From positions 1 through 61,643 of the forward strand of contig JAITJN010000061.1 in NCBI GenBank assembly GCA_031278895.1: a stretch of DNA of 61,643 bases, written 5' to 3'. How positions within the stretch are numbered: position 1 is the first letter of the stretch; each line of letters opens with the position of its first letter. A program made the position numbers and the translations under genes. Shown in pieces: positions 26,701 to 31,027 of this stretch. Origin of the DNA: Candidatus Endomicrobiellum guadaloupense. GTDB taxonomy: Bacteria; Elusimicrobiota; Endomicrobiia; Endomicrobiales; Endomicrobiaceae. Under the pieces are notes generated by a model that saw nothing but the letters and a program-made list of their open reading frames with translations, had not been told where the DNA came from and searched no databases.

Positions 26701-27208
26701 AATGAAACAATTTCTGAATATATCAGATGAAGACCTACAAGATGAAGCTGTTATAGCTCAAAAAGCATTTAATACATACAAAGAAGCTCTTGGCAGATTT
26801 GCAGATGGAGAGTTGGCAGAAAATGAATTTAAAGAAGTTATCCAATTAATAAGGATTGTTTCAAGTGTTATAATGATAGCTAAAAATGACCAAGAAAAAG
26901 TTAGTCTGATAAATAGGCGTAACTATGATGAAATACATAATGCATTCAATGTGTTTGAAGTTGGCTTAAAATCTAAAGTTTTTGTAGATGTATTTAAAAA
27001 TGAAGAGCAGAATATAGATAATGGTAAATTGTTTGAAATAGATATAAATAAGTTAAAAACAGCTTTAGAGAAGAAAAATGATAAAGGTTCAAGAGTGCTT
27101 CCTGATAAACTGGATTCTTTGCTTCCAATGATGAAAGAAGAACGTAAGAAATTTGATGCTTTGACAAACATACGAGCAAATGCAAGGGCTGTTGCCGCTG
27201 CAGCTTAA
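11738..27208 (+). CDS. Giant multidomain protein (5156 aa): C39-like protease, membrane region, SecA-like ATPase
   Basis: One uninterrupted frame, preceded by AGGGAG (11721-11726). Order seen: long-n-region signal sequence (h-region 22-40, then AYS); Gln/Pro linker (145-235); C39-like cysteine protease with C288, H383 and D399 (the 16-residue His-Asp spacing matches ComA-type proteases); coiled coil (530-600); beta-rich region (about 630-1230); about a dozen hydrophobic or glycine-zipper segments (1243-2128), interrupted by a Pro/Gly/Ala linker (1528-1662) and an acidic cluster (1939-1951) followed by RRKK; helical region to 3350; SecA-like ATPase (3360-3950) with Walker A GMGGGKT (3388-3394), IADEVH (3509-3514), a GGSGT loop (3744-3748), GATGID (3887-3892) and ALKRTGRP (3915-3922); C-terminal helices with a membrane hairpin (4668-4709). 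Function is unknown; export, processing or contact-dependent secretion is inference. Flanked by terminators, so transcribed alone. Confidence 0.9.
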   Translation: MNLKSKLLDYLDIYWGKNLLLKSISVILTICFLINISNLPAYSKEKDDELLRKRMKKEETNAGVLYQGDQTFGSVSYMQFLANNTKVDDNGVIFVRNKDGKFEAKGYWDLQTQQAMVLGGDGKYVHSETYTKIIKKLKGFSEDSNTPHDTPQERQAAQIDNNPPQPTSADEPQPTPQQQPQSLPQNEQPKEQQSQGSQTDKMPEVQTEAQSEDVKKPEVDKSKTQSELDKTKKQNEHYNYVIENLMRETGLSMKEIEKQLATLDQEQRQGVIGALYNLYKSNQSIISCAANALGSVLNQIGAGALAVLALGLIISDAIAGLFTKNNQGLISGTSNQLYISAQAMQKVLAKYGQDYNGYTATVDDIVKGLGIGESIIIHVGSGHFITVTKNEDGSFTLSDINNPNHEVNLGAEELSALLNIYLQGNTTTIVLAKQNGVFNENKLKSDLSKILGAITLPSEVRDIISDSSRSGQYYLEHGTDSYFLLMIAIFGKTDLNPAESKEFTQWYEVFLQNALKGLSKGVADNKPSQTENKIKRLEDEIESWQDALVGETNQGVKDKLNEQISDARREVDNLRNSTLPAVRQEYQKYQALIAEAAYELAVISEVIKILADSTKYPGAIIGGQIGQVLVTGKSVDTTSLDVPSGEYFLLICITASYAGVQEIKYSGDDGRVIPKYAVGINDVTYSFSTTTGCTVTLPNGGYYKVFGVQGQFQGQNVIFQYQGFYDPNDNKFYMYEFANIYLMNDASYVYQQKDNPGASPPLSGKYGDAAPPRNNWSRGIITEDEGGYKISGAGSRVTVKRDSGTGKWQAAIVGLGTEALAGSMLKIGAIDKNGHDNSVYVNILVGKMTYAGSYWAASDGMVWKFAPITTRAEAEAYVATILGNQLSSDNAGLIDSITLEKGHIDINTKFYGVPHSAVSIMNESHIEFRIEFKKGYTYDATGQGDIYKLTFLEDATVIIRVEDNLLKLFATTNIKVSVTLPDGWAFGDGSTTMSDVTINAGQQICLATVLNNRGTYIKNTEDIEIITGYEDRSDKSTDENGNPLLDYTKPITTKIGKGKLKIVGNSEGKYITSVDIYIGFNATDGTWYVADGKTNDYWLAGAEISLMRTKAKDGTISYKMSIVKGNLYVTNQTFVIPGRDGKDDDEKAKGKNNGPYFDGNNTGVEDGENGDKIVSGVTGTFYGVSGVGLTLETLAGVLFAEGSKFGEHSYAPDGTQSKYAFEMKRDGTIEQKDVSFWDKLGGWLLAIVKIVITVIVSLVALWVIFSLVPILLPIAGIALGFGFGLAKEETLNFFKKTLVDQFKSFAAGIYDDWNRTENSSEKTETAWKGGFAMLAAGYMAIVTVAIAIASILATPFSGGASLAAGIATVIGMISAIAGAVQAGQMMYQAVLAFEYGDWKTGLALMAMSLFIAVTTVLGGKGVGNAVKSLVTEFSKELAKEAVKVVIKSAAIGLVSGAALGAGIGALAGYIMHGIQTGDWEGGGQDAATGAWQGAIFGAFAGMSAGISIGTKIFNQALKEAVTALDTTPTVSSEAPGGAQPTAESPMTPAGGVPKPTAPSLLGGPPAEGGALKVPSSPGEAPLGGGNLRGSGLSSVGEPTGGGNLRGSAPSSAGEPTGAGVGLPKAPSATTSGGASAPGTPPAAVPPAPPPVVPAAPVTVPLPTVMTVGDISFVRGFFLLGASIKESLASAIRFAPVVDVKSLLTAIFTAVGRFIGAVLKLASKALEFYITYKSVQGFIDGIKEGDTDMILSSLWTLLSINVISPLMSASSGIQSKDEVAAAAKAAELDAALKTPELNVNIRGEFKNMFVDGIVGNIGTGLVGAGIGIALVYLIKWIKGEDLDNLSTAEISAGITIGFTMGFLANAISRLFGSNLGAKILDSIKRTFSGLVGRTVTDAEAGVVLGSFSAWNLAKVWGSGIVGLILFGALFPLFAFLFGNDDEEDDVEGDEDPESAKRRKKQYYIKFMLIGMGAGLVVGLGFGNAWINGKYGSLKETLKNILGPNSPILLNSYRVSFQMSIISTKLAFGSALFSKFLELIGEDNLIREGGPFAIVDEATGLGFFEKGQDIYKSNFDQKTINWFFKKNFEQFINPQTRVFSGIITVLLPILGPALLNSPFLGTIMGPLASAGNSSFIQQSEAVKYIYENGIKERLSGILGKLIFGDSMAGQIFQELFDAMPEDTNKSKLEQLQFLASHGFNVDKVPEAIDILKSDPVNFKENLEKAFKILGVNIPDTELSFFVESFCKIFDINLENLNSLLNLVKELRQIQAKIKDIEKNDFTDKEETELQQLADLGVRTKEDQLRFDFLLEKKELNGLKEKESSLKQQIKKHRETFSSAIKKISTQNLTMFILKAIAKYKTRLHGIYYSGENLEGEDPAYAAMYEKEFDNNITMNQIMDMIDNLTLPAGLSITEQLNYLYGIAGIASLGISSLNIKLINQGDQFSLTQEMLEESLANNKSKDVVIEFLLNYASAISKIPDKQQEVLSIVKMLTGAFESIEGGNVAQTLFMAQYLNVLMGSLNVKDKDISDGIQKAVDKLFNIVGKQMVENFKNSPRLRDARIIELANLGEMRTPEQQTEFNAFRLSEGEVEFIKAQYSPESLALSNYINMIIDQVQKGEITYAQFRALMDTGDEVYFKGGNARTNGYRADLRRLMAAESNRIISDVNNLFIKRLISREEAITLKEQVFYSSWAIAPISYFNISLSVQSRIQALTPATEITIKTHDGNFKIFKIADISEIEIVGNLRDVRLIFTVIDSDKEVKIEGSLKGNLSSLAANHDVIGRIMPHMRALLESQFFPDNATIKMGLLNDIALYYAAAKIEAAFTEIKSDSDPTWNAISYALLNTDGSGRLRTGIFGENGELSTETKDDIIKMLDYERGYQLIDKIASITKESKNLQLSFNNDGTLTNDFKAKIVKDLGDTIGDRFISSVDNRYSAIVKVVMSKDSYETDGTLKKDKITSIGEPAARMIESYRAARIQLENIWNREDFINGTMLRQDIITELSKTFLVGQQALIESFAVECMRLQQMMTLYTNQSVELLRALAGNSSQSPLSQLKTFFSLDNGIQMSGVDLYILLKVVEESGKKNGYDLNGAIESLTSLGRIRQELEELTNAELVWEVIYRAFELNVDAKSAIKTVLEKADSIVEGKLSDNAKSEIGRVLRDKGVDTTKIQKVIDNVDSIRMKMEELRLNPGSKLDPDFHYSDEAVRQALMREYEIVNTKAEEINNLESKMNSLFADSGYSDNKALLPRLEYLRNNSKDINEMFEGRGNKSGDMNQRVNDIVDKFSKGEISQEDIDYIKDLGVANFVQEFLNGRVDGESDGKVTKFRDGTLDLLRAVVLTMENNDLKAQAANVLKMFMIEANRRVNGFNLRTSQSEMISHFQNNENVAVGMGGGKTIAMAIDAIIARVLKGKDANTEILVGNDDLDNYASNASIGRKLFESLGMKAANIEDYRLEGHDTDLDGIRGIYSDPDTVVIMSPTTRGHLKNEAISKGGAEGQLLNDILNSVNRVIADEVHLWALTRTASVIGGDNQPPDIGLVRRTLEIGNVLNASAIYNAMLADGKNNVLSAEITMPELDNRSVTIYRFKTERDLQAAKLPENWIAVVGEQSSSLEVKMADKLRENLIEKIVHSGPKNTYYGGDDGYNEARRLNSVIMGLFSGSENGGMQISRQDGTVKPVGVSGIQENMVLNDIYRQLGFTLRLGLEKQMPESEMKDFMQKSTKTSKTSMQTSLAAIYSGARDVVMVGGSGTVDGLQQLIINRTGAATVYNITGEQAEVEMFKSAWDIGGSSEGEMSKLGQQLKTALENDFKGFDNFLFLAKTKTSFEEIIKAVQENWETLKAIGVEVYEFTDRKGKWSGKDASLVPNEQSQSDLVKDSSKKRLIIANESGATGIDYQGDFVNILLDTHLMSDADLAQALKRTGRPNPKAKDNEKKRWDTVRIMAYTNDNITSQLDAFINSPMFRDKAIEAWRGSGYMQNKVAEELFNKFIKAGNKIDLATMSHEEVKEILILVSNIRSLYDIDASIRFAVTDSIRDRMVLSVLRDLVATMPKGAARDVVQKELNAALDSKGQFDKERFSLENRKAESAEEIVLNAFNGVREEVNDRFGRLKDIFSKDEVLQKQLQIVLGHMQAVDLALEPASYFGRSPIIDRGLSSAIDLVEFVGIIRSFEGYIMPMETVADTAGKSYASQAFDSSRPQTPIINVLHQKSESGGEYVRNENGEEVLTAKGKLFMDIQKRLSSDNSIAWLMFFMAVLNALGVGDLMEKDYTNINNNNPKEVAQLAEELTRILWEKAEISKLNEIITTYGNMRSDNEEQREFRENQIRQDEIGIKENSTNENSSTSIKVGSDEYKKFFEGNARSKFIDDFRAKLSKDTSLSTGGELTPKGRMFVKIAERFMDQDSDWKQFLTEGPLAQFIFSSDIIVDFKFNADTALRITNELWTAGVWDTEQIELLYGWYKSIPVESRTGAITSFIQLKGVLTARHSTIKKELAKQKGYKLPNAMVIELAKLTQGMSFGNDMKGYEAYFKNILEFDERAEVAVERTVYMGNLASDVSLSSVPKWLRTFGAGIYYLTPWGRFGRYNSGSSFRGLQDSVFVDVSKARDFFSLQGEDVDNTGDFINFIRPLMSISGAKNDRTDTALDNFKSFLELTTMKNIDAMTKTKFYQHKYFKIAVTAVLIALFSAVTFGIGGVVATIAFALLSVTAIVALLVRKLYYKEDINPLTLLKSVPKFYETPSNLKIGDINKFNNIETLCTLAKDGTLSSKDIGKLKLNTLRNLLDNSYPWIISTEEKHFLVGKGMLDRMDALKEEEIGRYINDPYYVNKEADAEKRKALVEKEFKWNMAAISKLIFEKNADRMNEGYINSNEFKTLAKKLLVVMFNDVKVAKNYDVMIERLKGILLQEGNQPGVVPKDLNISINQLEDSNYFNNDNSLKKSVVDITNVELKLDKGINVQGAGRRLVGVMGEGFTKPEEVNMALAKALYYFRSYDEMKQFLNISDEDLQDEAVIAQKAFNTYKEALGRFADGELAENEFKEVIQLIRIVSSVIMIAKNDQEKVSLINRRNYDEIHNAFNVFEVGLKSKVFVDVFKNEEQNIDNGKLFEIDINKLKTALEKKNDKGSRVLPDKLDSLLPMMKEERKKFDALTNIRANARAVAAAA
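16484..16585 (+). repeat. Two tandem 51-bp repeats in the giant gene's linker
   Basis: A 51-base unit (17 codons) occurs twice: GGGNLRGSGLSSVGEPT and GGGNLRGSAPSSAGEPT (residues 1583-1616). The copies differ at a few bases only, so the duplication is recent or kept similar by slippage. It lies in the Pro/Gly/Ala/Ser-rich linker between hydrophobic blocks and keeps the frame. Confidence 0.85.
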
Positions 27209-27243
27209 AGATTGTCTTCAAACTTGAAGGAAAGGAGTCATAA

Positions 27244-27279
27244 GGAGTCCTGTATAAATATGCAGGTCTCCCGATTTTT
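27244..27279 (+). terminator. Probable terminator after the giant gene
   Basis: GGAGTCCTG (27244-27252) pairs with CAGGTCTCC (27263-27271), with one T-T mismatch and a 10-base loop, and is followed by GATTTTT. It begins 35 bases after the giant gene's stop codon. It separates the giant gene from malic enzyme. Confidence 0.5.
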
Positions 27280-27435
27280 ATCATACAACCATAAATAAAC
27301 TGCAAAATAATAATTCCAACAGTGTGTAATATGTATTTGAGATTTTAGCATAGTCTAAGATGAGAGATCTTCAGTTGTTTGACGATTGATTATTTAAAGA
27401 TATATAATATCTGTCTAAGTTTGAATTATAAGTTT

Positions 27436-28794
27436 ATGGAAAAATATATGAAAAAACAAGTAAAAATTGATGAAGATAAGCTTTTGAGAGCAGCACAAGA
27501 GCCAGCAAAATTTGCAAGAGAATTACATACTCTTTACCGCGGGAAAATAGAAGTTGTTCCAAAATGCAGAGTCAGAAGTTTAGATGATTTTTCTATATGG
27601 TATAGTCCAGGTGTGGCTGCTGTGTGTACTGACATAAGTAAAAAACCAGAACTTGTTTATGAGTATACAAATAAGTGGAACACCATTGCTGTTATAAGTG
27701 ACGGTACAAGAGTGCTTGGCTTGGGAGATATTGGTCCTGAGGCTGGACTTCCTGTTATGGAGGGAAAAGCACTTTTGTATAAGTACTTAGGAGGCATTGA
27801 CGCTTTCCCTATATGTCTTGACACTAAAGACGAGAAATATATAATACAGACTGTTAAGATATTACAACCGTCTTTTGGTGGGGTAAATTTAGAAGATATT
27901 TCTCAGCCTAAATGCTTCCCTATATTAGATAGATTAAGAAAAGAGTGTAGGATACCTGTATGGCATGACGATCAACAAGGTACGGCTTTGGTAACGCTTG
28001 CAGGGTTTATTAATGCATTAAAAGTTGTTGGTAAGAAAATAAATAAAGTAAAGATAGCAATGATAGGTGTTGGAGCAGCAAATATCTGTATATCAAAATT
28101 TTTAATGCTTTATGGCGCTAATCCTGCAAATATAGTTATGGTTGATGTTAAAGGAACACTTCATAAATGTCGTAATGATTTAAAGTCATGCAAAGAGCAA
28201 TGGAATCTTGCTACAATCACAAATCCCAGTGATATTAGAGGCGGAGCAAAAGAGGCAATGGAAAATGCCGATGCTGTTATAGCGTTGTCTGCTTCTGGTC
28301 CAGGGATTATAAAGAAAGAATGGATAAAAGCTATGGCTAAAAATCCAATAGTGTTTACTTGTGCCAATCCTACGCCTGAAATTTGGCCTTGGGAAGCTAA
28401 AGATGCAGGCGCTGCTGTTGTTGCTACAGGTAGGAGCGATTTTGAAAATCAAGTAAATAATTCTTTGGGATTTCCTGGTGTTTTTAGAGGAGTTTTAGAC
28501 GTAAGAGCTTCTGCAATTACAGATACAATGTGTATAACAGCAGCTATAGAGCTTGCTTCTTGTATACCTGATAATAGAATAAGACCTGATCAAATTCTTC
28601 CTAGTATGGATGATTGGGAAATATTTCCAAAAATAGCAGCATCGATAGGCGTAAAAGCAATAAAAGAAAAAATAGCTCTTAAAAAGTTAAGTTATGATGC
28701 AATTTATAACGATGCAAAAGAGATGATTAAAAGAAGTAGATCTATAACTGAAGTCATGATGAAAAAGGGTTATATAAAAAAGTGCGAAGAATAG
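27436..28794 (+). CDS. Malic enzyme (malate dehydrogenase, oxaloacetate-decarboxylating)
   Basis: The enzyme oxidatively decarboxylates malate to pyruvate with NAD(P). The bacterial short form is visible: YSPGVAAVCTDI, VISDGTRVLGLGDIGPEAGL, PVMEGKALL, the metal-binding HDDQQGTA, the Rossmann GVGAAN and CANPTPEIWP. The phosphotransacetylase domain of longer MaeB proteins is absent. The frame is open back to a TTG at 27379, but conservation begins after the ATG at 27436 (MEKYMKKQVKID; the ATG at 27448 is equally possible), which gives about 450 residues, the family length. Its stop overlaps the GTG start of fumarase alpha, so malate, fumarate and pyruvate interconversion is encoded as one unit. 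Confidence 0.9.
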   Translation: MEKYMKKQVKIDEDKLLRAAQEPAKFARELHTLYRGKIEVVPKCRVRSLDDFSIWYSPGVAAVCTDISKKPELVYEYTNKWNTIAVISDGTRVLGLGDIGPEAGLPVMEGKALLYKYLGGIDAFPICLDTKDEKYIIQTVKILQPSFGGVNLEDISQPKCFPILDRLRKECRIPVWHDDQQGTALVTLAGFINALKVVGKKINKVKIAMIGVGAANICISKFLMLYGANPANIVMVDVKGTLHKCRNDLKSCKEQWNLATITNPSDIRGGAKEAMENADAVIALSASGPGIIKKEWIKAMAKNPIVFTCANPTPEIWPWEAKDAGAAVVATGRSDFENQVNNSLGFPGVFRGVLDVRASAITDTMCITAAIELASCIPDNRIRPDQILPSMDDWEIFPKIAASIGVKAIKEKIALKKLSYDAIYNDAKEMIKRSRSITEVMMKKGYIKKCEE

Positions 28795-29627
28795 AATCAA
28801 ATATTATAACGGAAGCTATTAAAAATTTATGCGCTCAAACAAGCTATAATCTTCCTGACGATGTTTTGAAATCCATAAATAGTTCTATTTGTCATGAAGA
28901 AAGTAATAACTTAGCTTGTTCAATATTAAAGCAAATAACTGAAAATGCGGCTATTGCAAAAGAAGAGCAAATTCCTTTATGCCAAGATACTGGCACAGCT
29001 AATTTTTTTGTTAAAATTGGCCGGGAAGTATACTTAGAGAATGGAAATATCCACGATGCAATAAATAGAGGCGTTAATTTAGGCTATAAAGATAATTATC
29101 TGCGCAAATCAATTGTTTCAGATCCTTTAGAAAGAAAAAATACAAATGATAATACACCAGCTAGTATCTATATTGATATTGTTCCTGGGGATAAAATAGA
29201 AATTACTTTTCTTCCAAAGGGCGGTGGCAGCGAAAATGCAAGTGCATTAAAAATGCTTACCCCTTCGGTAGGCTGGGAAGGTGTAAAAGATTTTGTGTTA
29301 AACGTTATAAACGATAAAGGAAGAAATGCTTGTCCTCCTTTAATTGTTGGTGTTGGTATAGGCGGGGATTTTGCCTCAGTTGGTCTTTTAGCAAAAAAGG
29401 CTTTGCTTAGGGAAATTGGTAGTAAAAATAAAAATGAATTCTATACTCAAAAAGAGCGAGAATTGCTTTTCGGAATTGACAAACTGAACATAGGTCCTAT
29501 GGGAATGAGTGGGAAAACAACAGCATTAGCTGTATTTATAAATACAAAGCCAACTCATATAGCATCGCTTCCTGTTGCTGTAAATATTCAATGCCATTCT
29601 TGCAGAAGAAGAACTATAACTATATGA
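28782..29627 (+). CDS. Class I fumarate hydratase (Fe-S), alpha subunit
   Basis: The 281-residue N-terminal half of an oxygen-labile class I hydro-lyase. The three cluster cysteines expected for the family are C67 (PLCQDTGTA), C184 (NACPPLIVGVGIGG) and C271 (NIQCHSCRR). LPKGGGSENAS and GPMGMSGKTTAL are also present. The GTG start at 28782 lies within the end of the malic enzyme gene, and the stop overlaps the beta-subunit start as ATGA. The split alpha/beta form is common in anaerobes. A tartrate dehydratase cannot be excluded, but the malic enzyme next door favours fumarase. Confidence 0.88.
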   Translation: MRRIESNIITEAIKNLCAQTSYNLPDDVLKSINSSICHEESNNLACSILKQITENAAIAKEEQIPLCQDTGTANFFVKIGREVYLENGNIHDAINRGVNLGYKDNYLRKSIVSDPLERKNTNDNTPASIYIDIVPGDKIEITFLPKGGGSENASALKMLTPSVGWEGVKDFVLNVINDKGRNACPPLIVGVGIGGDFASVGLLAKKALLREIGSKNKNEFYTQKERELLFGIDKLNIGPMGMSGKTTALAVFINTKPTHIASLPVAVNIQCHSCRRRTITI

Positions 29628-30142
29628 AAATAAATTTACAAGATTTAATTTTAAATATTAAAAATATAAAAGTTGGTCAAGAGGTTTTGCTTAGTGGAAG
29701 TATTTACACGGCAAGAGATGCTTCTCATAAAAGGATTATAGCTATTTTAGATAATGACGGAGATCTCCCTGTTAACTTAAGAAATTCTGCAATTTACTAT
29801 TGTGGACCAACCCCTTCAAGACCAGGTGGAATTGTTGGTTCTTGTGGGCCAACAACTTCTTCTAGAATGGACGTTTATACCCCAAGACTCTTAAAAGAAG
29901 GTGTTAAAATTTTGATTGGTAAAGGAGCTAGATCTGAGTCTGTAGTAGAATCTCTAAAAGGAAACAGCGCGCTATATCTTGTTGCTACAGGCGGCATTGG
30001 TGCGCTTATTTCAAAAACAGTGAAGAGATCTGAGATTTTGGCTTTTGAAGATTTAGGACCAGAAGCTATTTATAGATTTGAAGTTGAAAATATGCCTTTA
30101 ATTGTTGCAATAGATAGTTTCGGAAATAATATTTTTAAGTAA
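29624..30142 (+). CDS. Class I fumarate hydratase, beta subunit
   Basis: A 172-residue C-terminal half of the Fe-S fumarase/tartrate dehydratase. It contains GQEVLLSGSIYTARDASHKR, YYCGPTPSRPG, GSCGPTTSSRMD and IGKGAR, the substrate-binding loops of this subunit. The ATG at 29624 is chosen because it overlaps the alpha stop as ATGA; an in-frame ATG 33 bases upstream would lie inside the alpha gene and adds residues not in the family. Alpha and beta assemble in the cytoplasm around one 4Fe-4S cluster held by alpha. Confidence 0.9.
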   Translation: MKINLQDLILNIKNIKVGQEVLLSGSIYTARDASHKRIIAILDNDGDLPVNLRNSAIYYCGPTPSRPGGIVGSCGPTTSSRMDVYTPRLLKEGVKILIGKGARSESVVESLKGNSALYLVATGGIGALISKTVKRSEILAFEDLGPEAIYRFEVENMPLIVAIDSFGNNIFK

Positions 30143-30170
30143 AGGTTTGTTGTATTTATGAGAGGGAAAT

Positions 30171-30956
30171 ATGTTTTTAGCATTAGATATAGGTAACACA
30201 AACATAACCATAGGATTATTTGATATTAAAGATGGGAAGACTTTGCCAAATCCTTTGAAGGTATGGAGAATCTCTACACTAAAAGGGCAAACATCTGATG
30301 AGTATGCAACAACTATAATGGATATGTTTTTTTATTCTAGTTTTGATGCTAAAAAAGTAACATGTGTGGGCATAGCAAGTGTGGTCCCATCATTGAATCT
30401 TATTTTTAAAGATTTAGTAAAGAATTATTTTAACAAAGAGCCTTTTTTTATAAATAGCGTCAATTCAGGTGGTATTACTTTTGCTGTTGAAAACCCTAAA
30501 GAAGTTGGAGCTGACAGAATTGCTGACGCAGTAGCTGCTTATTGCATGTATGGGGGCAGTTGTATCATTATAGATTTTGGTACAGCTACAACATTTGATT
30601 GTATAGATGAAAAAGGTAGATATTTAGGTGGATCTATAGCTCCTGGACCAGCAATATCTGCTCAGACTTTGAGTTTAAAAACAGCTCAGCTGCCTCAAGT
30701 TGAAATGAAAAAGACATCAAAAGCAATAGGGACTACAACAGTGGAAAGTATAGAGTCGGGACTTTATTTTGGGTATGTCGGTCTTGTTAAAGAGCTTATT
30801 GATAGAATAAGAAGAGAAATGGAAGTAAAACATATAATAGCTACAGGTGGACTTGCAGGTCTTATGGTTGGTGAAATAAAAGAAATAGAAAGTATTCTCC
30901 CAAATTTGACATTGGAGGGGATACGTATTATCCGGGAAACTGTTACAAGTTATTAA
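30171..30956 (+). CDS. coaX: Type III pantothenate kinase
   Basis: The 261-residue protein catalyses the first step of coenzyme A synthesis. It shows the ASKHA-fold motifs of CoaX: LALDIGNTNITIGLF (phosphate 1 loop), VGADRIADAVAAY, IIDFGTATTFDCID with the GGSIAPG loop, and ATGGLAG near the C-terminus. A GAGAGGG site lies 7 bases before the start. CoaX is insensitive to CoA feedback in characterised members. It sits between the fumarase genes and bamA with no evident functional link. Confidence 0.93.
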   Translation: MFLALDIGNTNITIGLFDIKDGKTLPNPLKVWRISTLKGQTSDEYATTIMDMFFYSSFDAKKVTCVGIASVVPSLNLIFKDLVKNYFNKEPFFINSVNSGGITFAVENPKEVGADRIADAVAAYCMYGGSCIIIDFGTATTFDCIDEKGRYLGGSIAPGPAISAQTLSLKTAQLPQVEMKKTSKAIGTTTVESIESGLYFGYVGLVKELIDRIRREMEVKHIIATGGLAGLMVGEIKEIESILPNLTLEGIRIIRETVTSY

Positions 30957-31027
30957 GTAATGTTTATTTAGTTTAATTTTTTGATAAAATACTTGGCATA
31001 ATGTTTATATATTGTAAGGAGGTTGTT

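Noticed and set aside
27379-27435. TTG at 27379 as the malic enzyme start
   Set aside because: The extra residues (TIDYLKIYNICLSLNYKF) are not part of the family and no ribosome site precedes the TTG.
31001-31027. ATG at 31001 as the BamA start
   Set aside because: It lies upstream of the strong AAGGAGG site and would add residues before the signal peptide; GTG at 31028 fits better.
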